Assembly: GCA_028717025.1 (NCBI GenBank)
Contig: JAQUOR010000031.1
Span: forward strand, 1-11,873
Source of the DNA: Candidatus Omnitrophota bacterium
Lineage (GTDB): Bacteria > Omnitrophota > Gorgyraeia > Duberdicusellales > 4484-171
DNA: 11,873 nucleotides
Direction of reading: 5' to 3'
How positions within the stretch are numbered: the first letter of the stretch is position 1; every line of letters starts with the position of its first letter. The position numbers and the translations under genes were made by a program. Of this stretch, positions 1 to 6,978 are shown piece after piece. The notes under the pieces are model-generated. The model saw only the letters and a list, made by a program, of their open reading frames with translations. It did no database searches and had not been told where the DNA came from.

Positions 1-243
1 AAAATCATCTCAAACTCTAGTTCACCAGAACATTCCGAAGGGGACAATGCACTAGGGGCTAACGCCCCTATTGTGCTATATTTTCTTGAAATTGACTAAC
101 CTTAGAATTATCGAGGCGATAAATCTAGGGGGCGCTTCATATCAAATATCAAGTGTATCTCTCTGCTCCCTGATGGGAAACAGTTATACATTACATGATT
201 TTCTTATAGGTTTAATTGAGGTAGAATCGGGAGTATTAATTCG
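1..243. other. Window-edge region without a recognisable gene
   Basis: I see no credible coding sequence here; the only open frame on the plus strand (from 71) has no ribosome binding site and a composition that does not look like a protein. The one structured element is the hairpin at 49-76. The rest is AT-rich DNA downstream of the TPR gene, and it contains no U-tract terminator for that gene. Confidence 0.6.
49..76. terminator. Stable hairpin, possible terminator of an upstream plus-strand gene
   Basis: TAGGGGC (53-59) pairs perfectly with GCCCCTA (64-70) around a TAAC loop, and GCAC (49-52) can pair with GTGC (73-76) across a two-base bulge. On the plus strand it is followed by TATATTTTCTT, a weak U-rich tail, so a terminator for a gene lying before the window is possible. 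On the minus strand no T-run follows. The structure is seen; the role is a guess. Confidence 0.35.
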
Positions 244-690
244 TCACTCGTTTTTATGCTGAGGCGCTATGATAAATGATTTGGGTTTCATTGCTTCGAG
301 ATTGAGAAGCTGCGCCCAGTATTGCAACGATTCGTCTTTGCTCTTGCGCACATCATACACTAACCCCAGATTCAATTTAGCAAATCCACAGTCAGGGTCT
401 ATTATCAATGCTTCTTTAAAAAATTGCTCTGCTGCTTCGTATTCTTGACGCTGGAAATACATGATGCCCAGATTATTTCTGATGCATTTCTGATATTCGA
501 GATTATCGGGCGCAAGTAATAATGTTTTTTGATACGCATTGAAGGCGGTGTTGTAATCCCCGCTTTGCTGCGCTTTTACTCCCTCATTGTAATAGTTGAC
601 GGCATCCTCGGAGGAAAAACCCTTTTCGGCGGTAAAGGAAGTACCACTTGTCAACAGCAAAACAAGAAAAGTTAAGGCTATTATTCTCAT
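244..690 (-). CDS. Small exported TPR-repeat protein
   Basis: A 148-residue protein. Residues 1-21 form a signal peptide: a short basic start, the hydrophobic run IIALTFLVLLL, then a small-residue region ending near SFTA, so the mature protein should be periplasmic or envelope-facing. The rest is tetratricopeptide repeat. One unit starts near residue 30 (NYYNEGVKAQQSGDYNTAF..YQKTLLLAPDN) and a second near 66 (RNNLGIMYFQRQEYEAAEQFFKEALIIDPD). A third, degenerate unit begins near 103 (AKLNLGLVYDVRKSKDESLQYW). Each shows the usual G/A-Y-A-P spacing. TPRs bind other proteins and no catalytic domain is present, so a scaffold or assembly role is likely and the partner is unknown. The start is supported by the signal peptide and a weak purine-rich stretch (AAGAAGAAG) just upstream. 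It may be read from the tRNA-Pro promoter, since only 71 bases separate the two. Confidence 0.85.
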   Translation of the reverse strand: MRIIALTFLVLLLTSGTSFTAEKGFSSEDAVNYYNEGVKAQQSGDYNTAFNAYQKTLLLAPDNLEYQKCIRNNLGIMYFQRQEYEAAEQFFKEALIIDPDCGFAKLNLGLVYDVRKSKDESLQYWAQLLNLEAMKPKSFIIAPQHKNE

Positions 691-761
691 AAATAACTTC
701 TTCTTATACTATATCACAATAAATAAAAAAATATAGAAGGAAATTAATCCCCCATAAAAAC

Positions 762-839
762 TGGTCGGGGCGACAGGATTTGAACCTGTGACGTCTTGGT
801 CCCAAACCAAGCGCTCTAGCCGGGCTGAGCCACGCCCCG
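762..839 (-). tRNA. tRNA-Pro(UGG)
   Basis: Read on the minus strand, the acceptor arms CGGGGCG (839-833) and CGCCCCG (772-766) pair over seven bases, followed by discriminator A (765) and an encoded CCA (764-762). The D stem is GCTC/GAGC. The anticodon stem CTTGG/CCAAG encloses the loop TTTGGGA with anticodon TGG at 804-802, which reads proline codons. The T arm carries the conserved GGTTCAAATCC. The CCA is followed by GTTTTT, so transcription could end at once or continue into the TPR gene. All arms are intact. Confidence 0.97.
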
Positions 840-850
840 AACAATAGAAA

Positions 851-950
851 CGGATACACGCGGATATCTACGCGGATTTACGCACAATGCGTTTATCCGC
901 TTGGTTGCCCGCTTGCCGAGCGAAGCGAAGCAGGCGCGTTTTTCCGCTTC
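851..950. repeat. GC-rich palindromic repeat element (REP-like)
   Basis: The element is made of variants of a CGCGGAT-type motif: CGGATACACGCGGATATCTACGCGGATTTACGC is followed by inverted copies ending in TTTATCCGC and TTTTTCCGC. At 872-900, GCGGATTTACGCA and TGCGTTTATCCGC face each other around a three-base loop with only two mismatched pairs. A second hairpin pairs CGCTTGC with GCAGGCG around a CGAGCGAAGCGAA loop (roughly 910-936). Its composition is much richer in GC than the surrounding DNA. I see no other copy in the window. Such compact elements are often scattered through genomes, but that is not shown here. Confidence 0.6.
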
Positions 951-1003
951 TAATTTTTTCAGCAAGAATTGTGCAATCAAGATGAATAGCAAAATGTAAT
1001 TTT

Positions 1004-1031
1004 ATTATATCGGCTTTTCAAAGGCTGTAAA
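1004..1031 (-). promoter_or_regulatory. Predicted sigma70-type promoter for tRNA-Pro
   Basis: On the minus strand TTTACA (1031-1026, five of six matches to the -35 consensus) and TATAAT (1009-1004, perfect -10) are separated by 16 bases. Transcription would start near 997 and reach the tRNA 5' end at 839 after a leader of roughly 158 bases that includes the palindromic repeat. No better promoter is visible nearer the tRNA. Confidence 0.6.
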
Positions 1032-1111
1032 GGGGGGCACTTTGATAGCGCGTGGTGCGTGTAGATATGATCCGACATACAATGCCTGTTGCATTATCAA
1101 GAAATACCTGT

Positions 1112-3307
1112 TTACTTTACTCTGTGCTTTTTAAATTTTTTCCTGTATATTCGCGCAATCTTAACCATTCTCTGCAAAGAGGTTTCTACTTCCGGCCAAG
1201 CACGCGTTTTTAAACCGCAATCGGGATTGATCCAGACGTTTCGCACGCCTACTATTTTAATGCTCTTGTCAAGTATAGTGCGTATCGTCTTCTCGCTTGC
1301 CGGATATTTAGAATGTATATCCCATACGCCTGGCCCTAAACTTCTGTCGAAGTTCTTCCCGGAAAGTGCTGCAAGAATTTTTCCTTTATCACGAGCAGCT
1401 TCTACCGTTAAAACGTCAAAATTCATTTTTAGAATCCATTTAATAATTTCGCCGAACTCCGAATAGCACATGTGAAGGTGAACCTGGGTATAGGGAGAAA
1501 GCTGAGCGGCTATGTTAAACGCTCTTACTGCCCAACGGTAATAAAAATCTTTGTCGCGTTCTTTCAGTGGAGCAAATTCTCTTATTGCCGGTTCATCGAT
1601 CTGGACTATCTTAATCTTATTAGCTTCAAGAGCTTTTGCTTCTTTATTGAGCGCGGCGGCCAGCTCAAAGGCAATTTCATAGACAGGTTCGGGACGCAGA
1701 TTATAACTCCAGGCAAGAATAGTGACGGGGCCGCTTAAAATTCCTTTTACAATGCGAGGAACAAGGCTCTGCGCATAAAACATCTCCTTTAACGCCAGCA
1801 CATTATTACGCGTTATCTTTTTGTAAATAATAGGCGGTCGATAAACGCGTGTACCGTAAGAAATGACCCATCCGTTCTCGGTGGTGAGGAACCCGGTGAG
1901 TCTTTGCGCAAAATATTCGACCATATCCGTGCGCTCGAATTCACCATGCACAAGCACATCGAGGCCCAACTCTTCTTCTTTCTCGATAAGTCCAGAAATT
2001 TTGTCACGTATAAAATCGTCGTAATCGTGCAAAGACAAATGTTTTGATTTAAATTCAAAACGCGCTTTACGCAGTTCCTTGTCCTGCGGGAAGCTGCCGA
2101 TAGTGGTCACGGGGAACAAGGGCAGTTTTAATACCTTTTGCTGTATGCTTTTGCGTTGAGCAAACTCCCCTGGTTTCAACGAAAGAGTATCGAACACTTT
2201 CTTTTTTGCAACGCTGCGTTCAGCGGGAAGATGCGCGCACCAGGCACGCGCAGAAGCGGTTTTCCCTTCCCATGCGCTCTTAATAAGGTACAATTCATAC
2301 AACTTCTCCTGGGCAAAACTTAAATTCTTCTTTATTGAAGCATCGAGAACAGTTTCATTCTCTATGGTAACCGGCACATGGAACAAGGGTGCGCTGTTAG
2401 AAACCAAGACGCTCTCGTCGCTCGCATGGCAAATTTTTTGTATCTTCCGGGTGAATTTTACGGCGTCAAAAATGTTACAACGCTTTATCCCTCGACCATC
2501 AACGACTCCACAAATTATTTTTTTATCTTTAGGAAATCCTTTTTTAGAGAGAGTAAGAAAGTTTTCTCTATTTGAAACAAAGTCTAAGGCAAACGCATGA
2601 AAGGGTATGCCATAGAGACGTGGCAGGAAATCAACGCTTCCATAATACGTAATAAGGTTTATCTTCAAATCGCCATCTATGAGATTGCGATAATTTTTTA
2701 CAATAAGACGAACGTCATCACCGGACACATCATCGCAAAAAGCCGGCTCTTCGAGATGGACAGTGTGCACGCCGTTTGTTTTAAGTTGAGCAAAGAGGCG
2801 TTTATAGCTTTCACAGAGATTGGCCATCATGCTATTGAAATCATTTTCGGTCCTGCTTAAACGTAAAAAAGTATATGGCCCTATCAAGGATACGGGATTA
2901 CCCTTAAAAGAAGAAGCATCGGCGTAAAGAAACGGTTTATTCCAGGTAAGCGGAAATTTTATCCCTTTAGGCAGAAAAGGGACCAGATAATGATAATTGC
3001 TGTTGAAATATTTTTTTAAAGCGAGCGCGCGTTTACCGCGGGCGTACTCAAAATATTCGTTAAGGTTTTTAAATTTATAAACCCCAAAGATGAACGCCGT
3101 ATCAAGAATAGTATCATAGTACGTAGATTCCCCTAAAGGAAAAATATCGATATATTTCTTGTAAGACGCGAGACGTTCCTTCTCTACCGCATCAAGGAGG
3201 CCAACCAACTCTTTATCGTTGATTTTGTTATCCCAGAAATTTTCTACTGCGGTTTTAAATTCACGGTTTCTGCCCAAACGTGGAAATCTGTATGCGTATG
3301 TTTGCAT
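1112..3307 (-). CDS. metE: Cobalamin-independent methionine synthase
   Basis: MetE (5-methyltetrahydropteroyltriglutamate--homocysteine S-methyltransferase) carries out the last step of methionine synthesis in the cytoplasm, moving a methyl group from methyl-tetrahydrofolate polyglutamate to homocysteine without B12. The 731 residues, against 753 in E. coli, cover both barrels. The N-terminal barrel opens with the family motif FPRLGRNREFK (8-18). The catalytic C-terminal barrel begins near residue 400 with TTIGSFPQ. The zinc ligands are all present: H612 and C614 (LHMC), E636 (LTVEAARD) and C697 (NPDCGLKTR). Their spacings of 22 and 61 residues after C614 are the same as in the E. coli enzyme (H641, C643, E665, C726). 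HGEFERTDMVEYF near 454 is also typical. The ATG start has only weak purine-rich sequence before it. The gene stands alone behind its own predicted promoter (3406-3435); no methionine-responsive riboswitch was recognised. Confidence 0.96.
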   Translation of the reverse strand: MQTYAYRFPRLGRNREFKTAVENFWDNKINDKELVGLLDAVEKERLASYKKYIDIFPLGESTYYDTILDTAFIFGVYKFKNLNEYFEYARGKRALALKKYFNSNYHYLVPFLPKGIKFPLTWNKPFLYADASSFKGNPVSLIGPYTFLRLSRTENDFNSMMANLCESYKRLFAQLKTNGVHTVHLEEPAFCDDVSGDDVRLIVKNYRNLIDGDLKINLITYYGSVDFLPRLYGIPFHAFALDFVSNRENFLTLSKKGFPKDKKIICGVVDGRGIKRCNIFDAVKFTRKIQKICHASDESVLVSNSAPLFHVPVTIENETVLDASIKKNLSFAQEKLYELYLIKSAWEGKTASARAWCAHLPAERSVAKKKVFDTLSLKPGEFAQRKSIQQKVLKLPLFPVTTIGSFPQDKELRKARFEFKSKHLSLHDYDDFIRDKISGLIEKEEELGLDVLVHGEFERTDMVEYFAQRLTGFLTTENGWVISYGTRVYRPPIIYKKITRNNVLALKEMFYAQSLVPRIVKGILSGPVTILAWSYNLRPEPVYEIAFELAAALNKEAKALEANKIKIVQIDEPAIREFAPLKERDKDFYYRWAVRAFNIAAQLSPYTQVHLHMCYSEFGEIIKWILKMNFDVLTVEAARDKGKILAALSGKNFDRSLGPGVWDIHSKYPASEKTIRTILDKSIKIVGVRNVWINPDCGLKTRAWPEVETSLQRMVKIARIYRKKFKKHRVK

Positions 3308-3353
3308 ATTCTTGTATTTATCTTAAACTGATTTGTTTTACCTGACTTTCGAT

Positions 3354-3363
3354 TCTGGCCAGA
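3354..3363. promoter_or_regulatory. Perfect 10-bp palindrome in the metE leader
   Basis: TCTGGCCAGA lies about 45 bases downstream of the predicted metE transcription start. It could be a small operator half-site pair, but a ten-base palindrome can occur by chance and no regulator gene is nearby. Low confidence. Confidence 0.2.
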
Positions 3364-3405
3364 TCTTTGCGTGTAAGGTGCAAAAATATGTCTCAGGATG
3401 AATTT

Positions 3406-3435
3406 ATGTTACCAGATAACGCTTAGGCTTGTCAA
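3406..3435 (-). promoter_or_regulatory. Predicted promoter of metE
   Basis: On the minus strand a perfect TTGACA (3435-3430) is followed after 18 bases by TAACAT (3411-3406, four of six matches). The -10 is preceded by TGG, giving an extended -10 (TGnTAACAT). Transcription would begin near 3399, leaving a leader of about 90 bases before the metE ATG. It lies in the 160-base gap after the ketosynthase gene, so metE can be expressed apart from that operon. Confidence 0.6.
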
Positions 3436-3467
3436 CATCAAAGGATAGACACCGCCATAGAGCGTGA

Positions 3468-4622
3468 TCAATACCGGCCCAACACAAGCGAACAGTTCAT
3501 CCCGCCAAAACCAAATGCATTGTTAAGGACAATTTCTGTTTTGTGTTTACGCGCTTTATTCGGCACGCAGTCGATATCGCATTCGGGATCGGGAGTTTCG
3601 TAATTCATGGTGGGCGGAATGATACCTGTCGTAATGCTCATGCAACAGGCAATAGCCTCAATAGCTGAAGCAGCACCCATGGTATGTCCCAGCATTGATT
3701 TAATGGAACTTGCAGGAACCTTTCTATAGGTTTTTTTCCCGAAAAGTTTTCTGATAGCTGCACATTCAGTTTTATCGTTAGGGATAGTTCCTGTACCATG
3801 GGCACTTATATAATCAATATCAGCAGGTATCAATCCGGTTGATTTCAGGGCATTTTTCATGCAATTGTAGATACCTCTTTCGTACGGGATAAGCGGATGA
3901 TAGGCGTCCGCGCTTATGCCATAGCCTAATACTTCCGCATAGATAGGAGCTGCCCGCTTTTTTGCAGAGGACAAACTTTCCAGCACCAGCATTCCCGCTC
4001 CTTCTGCAGGGATAAGGCCTTTACGATTTTTATCGAAAGGCTGACACATACAAGGCGCAATCGAAAACACCTTGTAAAGGCCTATAAAAGTTCCTTCGGA
4101 AAAATAATCGGCGCCTCCCGCTAAAACGACTTCCGTTTCACCACGCTTAATTCTTTCATATGCCATACTTATCGCGTAGTTGCCTGCTGCGCACGCGCCG
4201 GATACAGTGAAAACAGCCCCTTGCAAGGCTAATGTCTTGCTTACGTTTGCCGTTACCTTATATATGGGGTAATTTTCGAATGATTTATGTTTTTTTTCCA
4301 AAAATTCGAGCCCGGAGACAATGCTGCCCAAAACTACATCTATTTCTTTTTTACCGCTGGCATTAGCATCACGTAAGGCACTTTTAGAAGCGGCAACGGC
4401 AAACTGTTGGCTCCGCGGCAATGTCCGCACCGTTGAAGAAAAATCGTTCGGATTAAAATTTTGTATCTGGCCTCCATAATGACGTTCCAAATGTGAAGTA
4501 TCAAAAGCGGTAATCTTGCTTATACCAACAACGCCTTTCACCAGATTGGACCAAAAATCATTACAGTTACAGCCCAGTGCCGAAATAACTCCTAAGCCGG
4601 TAATTACTACCCGTTCAGCCAC
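3468..4622 (-). CDS. Beta-ketoacyl-ACP synthase, FabF (KAS II) type
   Basis: The enzyme condenses an ACP-bound malonyl unit with an acyl chain to lengthen it by two carbons, in fatty acid or polyketide-like synthesis. The 384 residues (FabF is about 413) span the whole thiolase fold, starting with the standard RVVITGLGVISALG. The catalytic set is intact: C144 in VSGACAAGNYA, H275 in SAHGTGT, K308 in SSIKSMLGH and H313 in the same motif. The Lys-His spacing of five matches FabF, and the C-terminal NNAFGFGGMN loop is present. The start is a GTG at 4622-4620, eight bases inside the end of the ACP gene, which suggests translational coupling. It is the last gene of the GNAT, degenerate KS, ACP, KS operon. 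Because the partner lacking catalytic residues is encoded next to it, a KS-alpha role in a heterodimer is plausible. A simple housekeeping fabF is less likely, since no fabD, fabG or fabZ is nearby. The product is unknown. Confidence 0.93.
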   Translation of the reverse strand: MAERVVITGLGVISALGCNCNDFWSNLVKGVVGISKITAFDTSHLERHYGGQIQNFNPNDFSSTVRTLPRSQQFAVAASKSALRDANASGKKEIDVVLGSIVSGLEFLEKKHKSFENYPIYKVTANVSKTLALQGAVFTVSGACAAGNYAISMAYERIKRGETEVVLAGGADYFSEGTFIGLYKVFSIAPCMCQPFDKNRKGLIPAEGAGMLVLESLSSAKKRAAPIYAEVLGYGISADAYHPLIPYERGIYNCMKNALKSTGLIPADIDYISAHGTGTIPNDKTECAAIRKLFGKKTYRKVPASSIKSMLGHTMGAASAIEAIACCMSITTGIIPPTMNYETPDPECDIDCVPNKARKHKTEIVLNNAFGFGGMNCSLVLGRY

Positions 4623-4953
4623 GCTTTTTCACCAATGTTTGAATTAAGGTTACTAAATCATTAAAATTTTTAATACCCGGGAGGCTGTCTTGCGGGATGT
4701 CGATATCAAAGGTATTTTCGATAGAAAAATCTATTTCAACCAGCGTAAACGAATCAAGCCCTAACTCATTAAAATCGTCTTTGTTGTACTTTTCTATTTT
4801 TTCTTTGGGTAGTTTGGCTAAGTTGCTCACTATTTCCAAGACTTCCTTCCGTATTTCTCCTTCGCCTACACCCTTAGCAATTCGTGTTATTTTGTTTTTT
4901 GCCTTCATATTTTTCTTCGCGGATATGATTTTTTTGCTCGTACTTTTTTTCAT
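4615..4953 (-). CDS. Acyl carrier protein with Lys-rich N-terminal extension
   Basis: ACP carries growing acyl chains as thioesters on a phosphopantetheine arm. The carrier domain covers roughly residues 32-110. The attachment site is S68 in ELGLDSFTLVEI, followed by the acidic helix II (EIDFSIENTFDIDIP) that docks partner enzymes. The protein is 112 residues long against about 78 for a typical AcpP. The extra part is an N-terminal tail of some 30 residues rich in lysine (MKKSTSKKIISAKKNMKAKN). The ATG at 4953 overlaps the TGA of the upstream gene (ATGA) and has a clear Shine-Dalgarno. An internal ATG at residue 16 would remove only half the tail and has no comparable ribosome binding site. 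The tail could tether the ACP to membrane, nucleic acid or a partner, but this is not shown. Its place between a degenerate and an intact ketosynthase points to a dedicated rather than housekeeping ACP. Confidence 0.93.
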   Translation of the reverse strand: MKKSTSKKIISAKKNMKAKNKITRIAKGVGEGEIRKEVLEIVSNLAKLPKEKIEKYNKDDFNELGLDSFTLVEIDFSIENTFDIDIPQDSLPGIKNFNDLVTLIQTLVKKRG

Positions 4954-5861
4954 CGCATAGCTCCTTCCTTTAACGACATCTCAACGGCAACGCAACTGCT
5001 ATTGGAATCCTCCCCTACATTAATAAAAAGCACAAGAGAACTTTTGTGCGGAATAGATTTTTTATGTGCATGGCGATAACAACCATTGTTGCGCAGTACC
5101 GTGCACATCGGGAACAAACCTGGATTATTATTTCGTTCTTTTGCTATCACCGGAAGCATCTTGGCATGCGCAGCCCCAAAGGCATTTCTCACCGCCTTTC
5201 TTTCTAAATTATGACGTTGCGTGCCGCTGGCAGAAGAAAAAACAATGCAAGGAGGGTCGTCGAAACCGCGTACATATCGTTTAAAAATATTTTTAAGGAT
5301 AAACTCGAGGCCTTGAGAACGCCCTTTTTTTTCGAAAAATGATTCGACTCCCACAATAACTCCATACCCATTTTCCTTATGCGCGCGCGCTACGTTTTCG
5401 ATGACACAGCACACTATCCCTCGTAAGGAAAATCTGATACCTCTTTCGATGCTTTCACCCAGCTCAATCACGATTGTCCGGCTTCTTTTTTCTCGCGCCG
5501 CAAGATAAAACGCATACGTAAGTGCGTCTACCCCGGAAGAGATGCCGGACGACAACGTGTTCTGGGCACCCTGGATATTAAATTTTACAGAAACGCAGCC
5601 TCCAAGATAGGAAATCAAACCATGAGGAAAATCAGCGGGGTTGATCACGCGCGTTCCCTGTTTGAAATATTTATCGGTATTCTCTTTTCGAATATGGAAG
5701 TTACTAAAGGTAGTGCCCAAAATAACGCTTGTATTACCGCGCATCGAAGTATACCGCACGCCGCCGTCGGTAAGCGCCGACGATACCGTTTCCAGGATAT
5801 TGTCGATGTTGGAACTTTCTTTGTCCGCAGCAATACTGATCCCACGTACGATAATCGGCAT
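4950..5861 (-). CDS. Ketosynthase-like protein lacking catalytic residues (chain-length-factor-like)
   Basis: A 303-residue protein that I recognise as a diverged thiolase-fold ketosynthase from two stretches. Residues 72-120 (VINPADFPHGLISYLGGCVSVKFNIQG... then LSSGISSGVDALTYAFYLAA) match the segment around the active-site cysteine of KS enzymes. Residues 203-229 (PPCIVFSSASGTQRH..ERKAVRNAFG) match the SAHGTGT block. Lined up with the neighbouring KS, the nucleophile Cys becomes Ile107 (or Ser108), the first His becomes Ser or Ala, and no KSxLGH block is found. It therefore cannot catalyse standard Claisen condensation. Type II polyketide systems use a non-catalytic KS-beta, or chain-length factor, as the dimer partner of the active KS; that is my best analogy. 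The protein is also about 80 residues shorter than its neighbour. The ATG is preceded by AGGGGATTATTGT. The TGA overlaps the ACP start by four bases, and the upstream GNAT gene ends 11 bases away. Confidence 0.7.
   Translation of the reverse strand: MPIIVRGISIAADKESSNIDNILETVSSALTDGGVRYTSMRGNTSVILGTTFSNFHIRKENTDKYFKQGTRVINPADFPHGLISYLGGCVSVKFNIQGAQNTLSSGISSGVDALTYAFYLAAREKRSRTIVIELGESIERGIRFSLRGIVCCVIENVARAHKENGYGVIVGVESFFEKKGRSQGLEFILKNIFKRYVRGFDDPPCIVFSSASGTQRHNLERKAVRNAFGAAHAKMLPVIAKERNNNPGLFPMCTVLRNNGCYRHAHKKSIPHKSSLVLFINVGEDSNSSCVAVEMSLKEGAMR
4961..4966 (-). promoter_or_regulatory. Shine-Dalgarno of the ACP gene
   Basis: AAGGAG, within AAGGAAGGAG on the minus strand, lies seven bases before the ATG at 4953. 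It fixes the long start of the ACP, with its Lys-rich tail, and is stronger than the sites of the other genes in this operon. Confidence 0.75.
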
Positions 5862-5872
5862 ACAATAATCCC

Positions 5873-6877
5873 CTAATATATTTGAGGCACAAAACCGTTA
5901 AAATGATACAAATCTTTGTCTGAGGAATAAAATTCATCCTGTTTGATCTGTTTTGACCACAATAAGGTAACCTTAAAAAAAAGGCACTCAATCTCCGTCA
6001 TTACGGAAAAACCAACTTTCTTTAAAACTTCGATGTACCGTATATGGCTTAGATAACCAACAGTCAACGCTACTTCGCGTTCTTTGCAATATTTAAGCGC
6101 GTTATAGATTAAAAGCACAATAACATGCGGATATTCGAGATCCACTGTTATATCCACAATATATGCATCGCTCTGACGCTGCTCCACGATGATATAGCCG
6201 ACGATATTTTTCCCTTTGGTTGCAACGAGAGTAACGTATGTGCTGCGCGGATCTTTAAAATATTTCCAATTTAAGAATTCAATGTCGGCATTAAGGATAA
6301 AATAATGTTGCGCCGCGATTCTTTTAAAAAATGCGGCCATATCGCTGTCGAAATGCTCTATCGTGCGCAACGTGACAGAAGGGGATTTAAAATCAGAAGA
6401 AAGTTTGGCAGCGGAAAAACTTGAAAGTTTATAAATATGACAAAACTGACCCCACCGTACCCTTTTAAAATCCTGCGACCGCACATCATTGACCGGGCAG
6501 ATCAAAGGAAACAGCTTATCCTTACGTATTAATGTTTCGTAACTGCGCGCAAAAAACGGCACAAGTCCGGGAAACTCTCTTCGATACGCCGGATCAATAA
6601 AAGCATCTTCGGCAACAAAACCATCGAGTTTAGCCGCATTCATCATGCCCTTAAAAGGGATGTAACCGCTGCAGCCGATGATAGCGTCTTTATCACGTAA
6701 AACGAAGAAGTTAAAATGCGGCGTTCCTTTTTTATCCGATCTGTATTTATTTATAAATAAATTTTCTTCTTGGGGTAAAAAATCGACAGCGTTTTCTTTT
6801 TTCATCCGTTTCGCAAAGTCAATCAATGGACCAAGCTCATCGTGGGTACATAACCGTGCATTAAAATCGTGCTGCAT
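5873..6877 (-). CDS. Tandem GNAT-fold acyltransferase-like protein
   Basis: A 334-residue cytoplasmic protein that appears to hold two GCN5-related N-acetyltransferase folds. The first covers about residues 5-125, with the core strand FNFFVLRDKDAIIGCSGYIPF and then FIDPAYRREFPGLVPFFARS where the acyl-CoA-binding loop should be. The second covers about 165-300, with FLNWKYFKDP (201-210), then YVTLVATKGKNIVGYIIVEQ and a C-terminal helix ending LKKVGF. FLNWKY resembles the L-x-W-R-Y motif seen in GNAT proteins of envelope and polysaccharide loci. Neither half shows a textbook Q/RxxGxG/A loop, so activity and substrate are uncertain. As first gene of the ACP/KS operon it could use acyl-ACP rather than acyl-CoA to acylate an amine. 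The ATG at 6877 fits the fold's N-terminus but has no Shine-Dalgarno. The stop codon overlaps the ribosome binding site of the next gene. Confidence 0.7.
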   Translation of the reverse strand: MQHDFNARLCTHDELGPLIDFAKRMKKENAVDFLPQEENLFINKYRSDKKGTPHFNFFVLRDKDAIIGCSGYIPFKGMMNAAKLDGFVAEDAFIDPAYRREFPGLVPFFARSYETLIRKDKLFPLICPVNDVRSQDFKRVRWGQFCHIYKLSSFSAAKLSSDFKSPSVTLRTIEHFDSDMAAFFKRIAAQHYFILNADIEFLNWKYFKDPRSTYVTLVATKGKNIVGYIIVEQRQSDAYIVDITVDLEYPHVIVLLIYNALKYCKEREVALTVGYLSHIRYIEVLKKVGFSVMTEIECLFFKVTLLWSKQIKQDEFYSSDKDLYHFNGFVPQIY

Positions 6878-6956
6878 AGTATTGAAAAAATGGTTTTCGC
6901 TGCCTGCGCAACCGGTGTTGATTGTTGAGAAAAAATATTTTTCTTACGTTAAATAA

Positions 6957-6975
6957 AAAAAGTGCAGGACTTTTT
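6957..6975. promoter_or_regulatory. Inverted repeat in the divergent intergenic region, possible operator
   Basis: AAAAAGT (6957-6963) and ACTTTTT (6969-6975) form a perfect seven-base inverted repeat around GCAGG. It occupies the -35 position of the plus-strand extended -10 promoter and lies upstream of the GNAT operon, so a protein bound here could affect both directions. The AT-rich stems make it a poor RNA terminator. The regulatory role is inference. Confidence 0.3.
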
Positions 6976-6978
6976 ATA

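Larger units (their letters stand above)
840..1111. other. Intergenic region between metE and tRNA-Pro
   Basis: This 272-base stretch holds no credible gene. It contains, from right to left, a predicted minus-strand promoter (1004-1031), about 50 bases of plain AT-rich sequence, and a palindromic repeat element (about 851-950) that directly abuts tRNA-Pro. After the metE stop there is only a weak five-base-pair hairpin (AATGC/GCATT near 1081-1095) with no T-run, so no convincing metE terminator is visible. Confidence 0.7.

Noticed and set aside
71..262. 63-codon plus-strand frame near the window start
   Set aside because: No ribosome binding site, no family resemblance, and it runs into the 3' end of the TPR gene.
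762..839. tRNA-Pro as attachment site of an integrated element
   Set aside because: No integrase gene and no duplicated tRNA 3' end is found in the window; the adjacent repeat is on the 5' side, not the usual 3' attachment side.
851..950. CRISPR array
   Set aside because: The repeats are inverted and unequal, without constant spacers between them, and no cas genes are nearby.
1089..1466. Open frame of 125 codons on the plus strand over the 3' end of metE
   Set aside because: It lies antisense to well-conserved MetE sequence including the zinc-ligand region, has no ribosome binding site and no recognisable protein character.
3308..3405. Methionine-related riboswitch (SAM-I, S-adenosylhomocysteine or cobalamin) before metE
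   Set aside because: The leader is only about 90 bases and shows only a short 10-bp palindrome; none of the conserved cores of these classes is visible.
4697..4960. Hydrophobic 87-codon frame on the plus strand opposite the ACP gene
   Set aside because: The hydrophobicity comes from the complement of the Lys- and Glu-rich ACP codons; no independent signal supports it.
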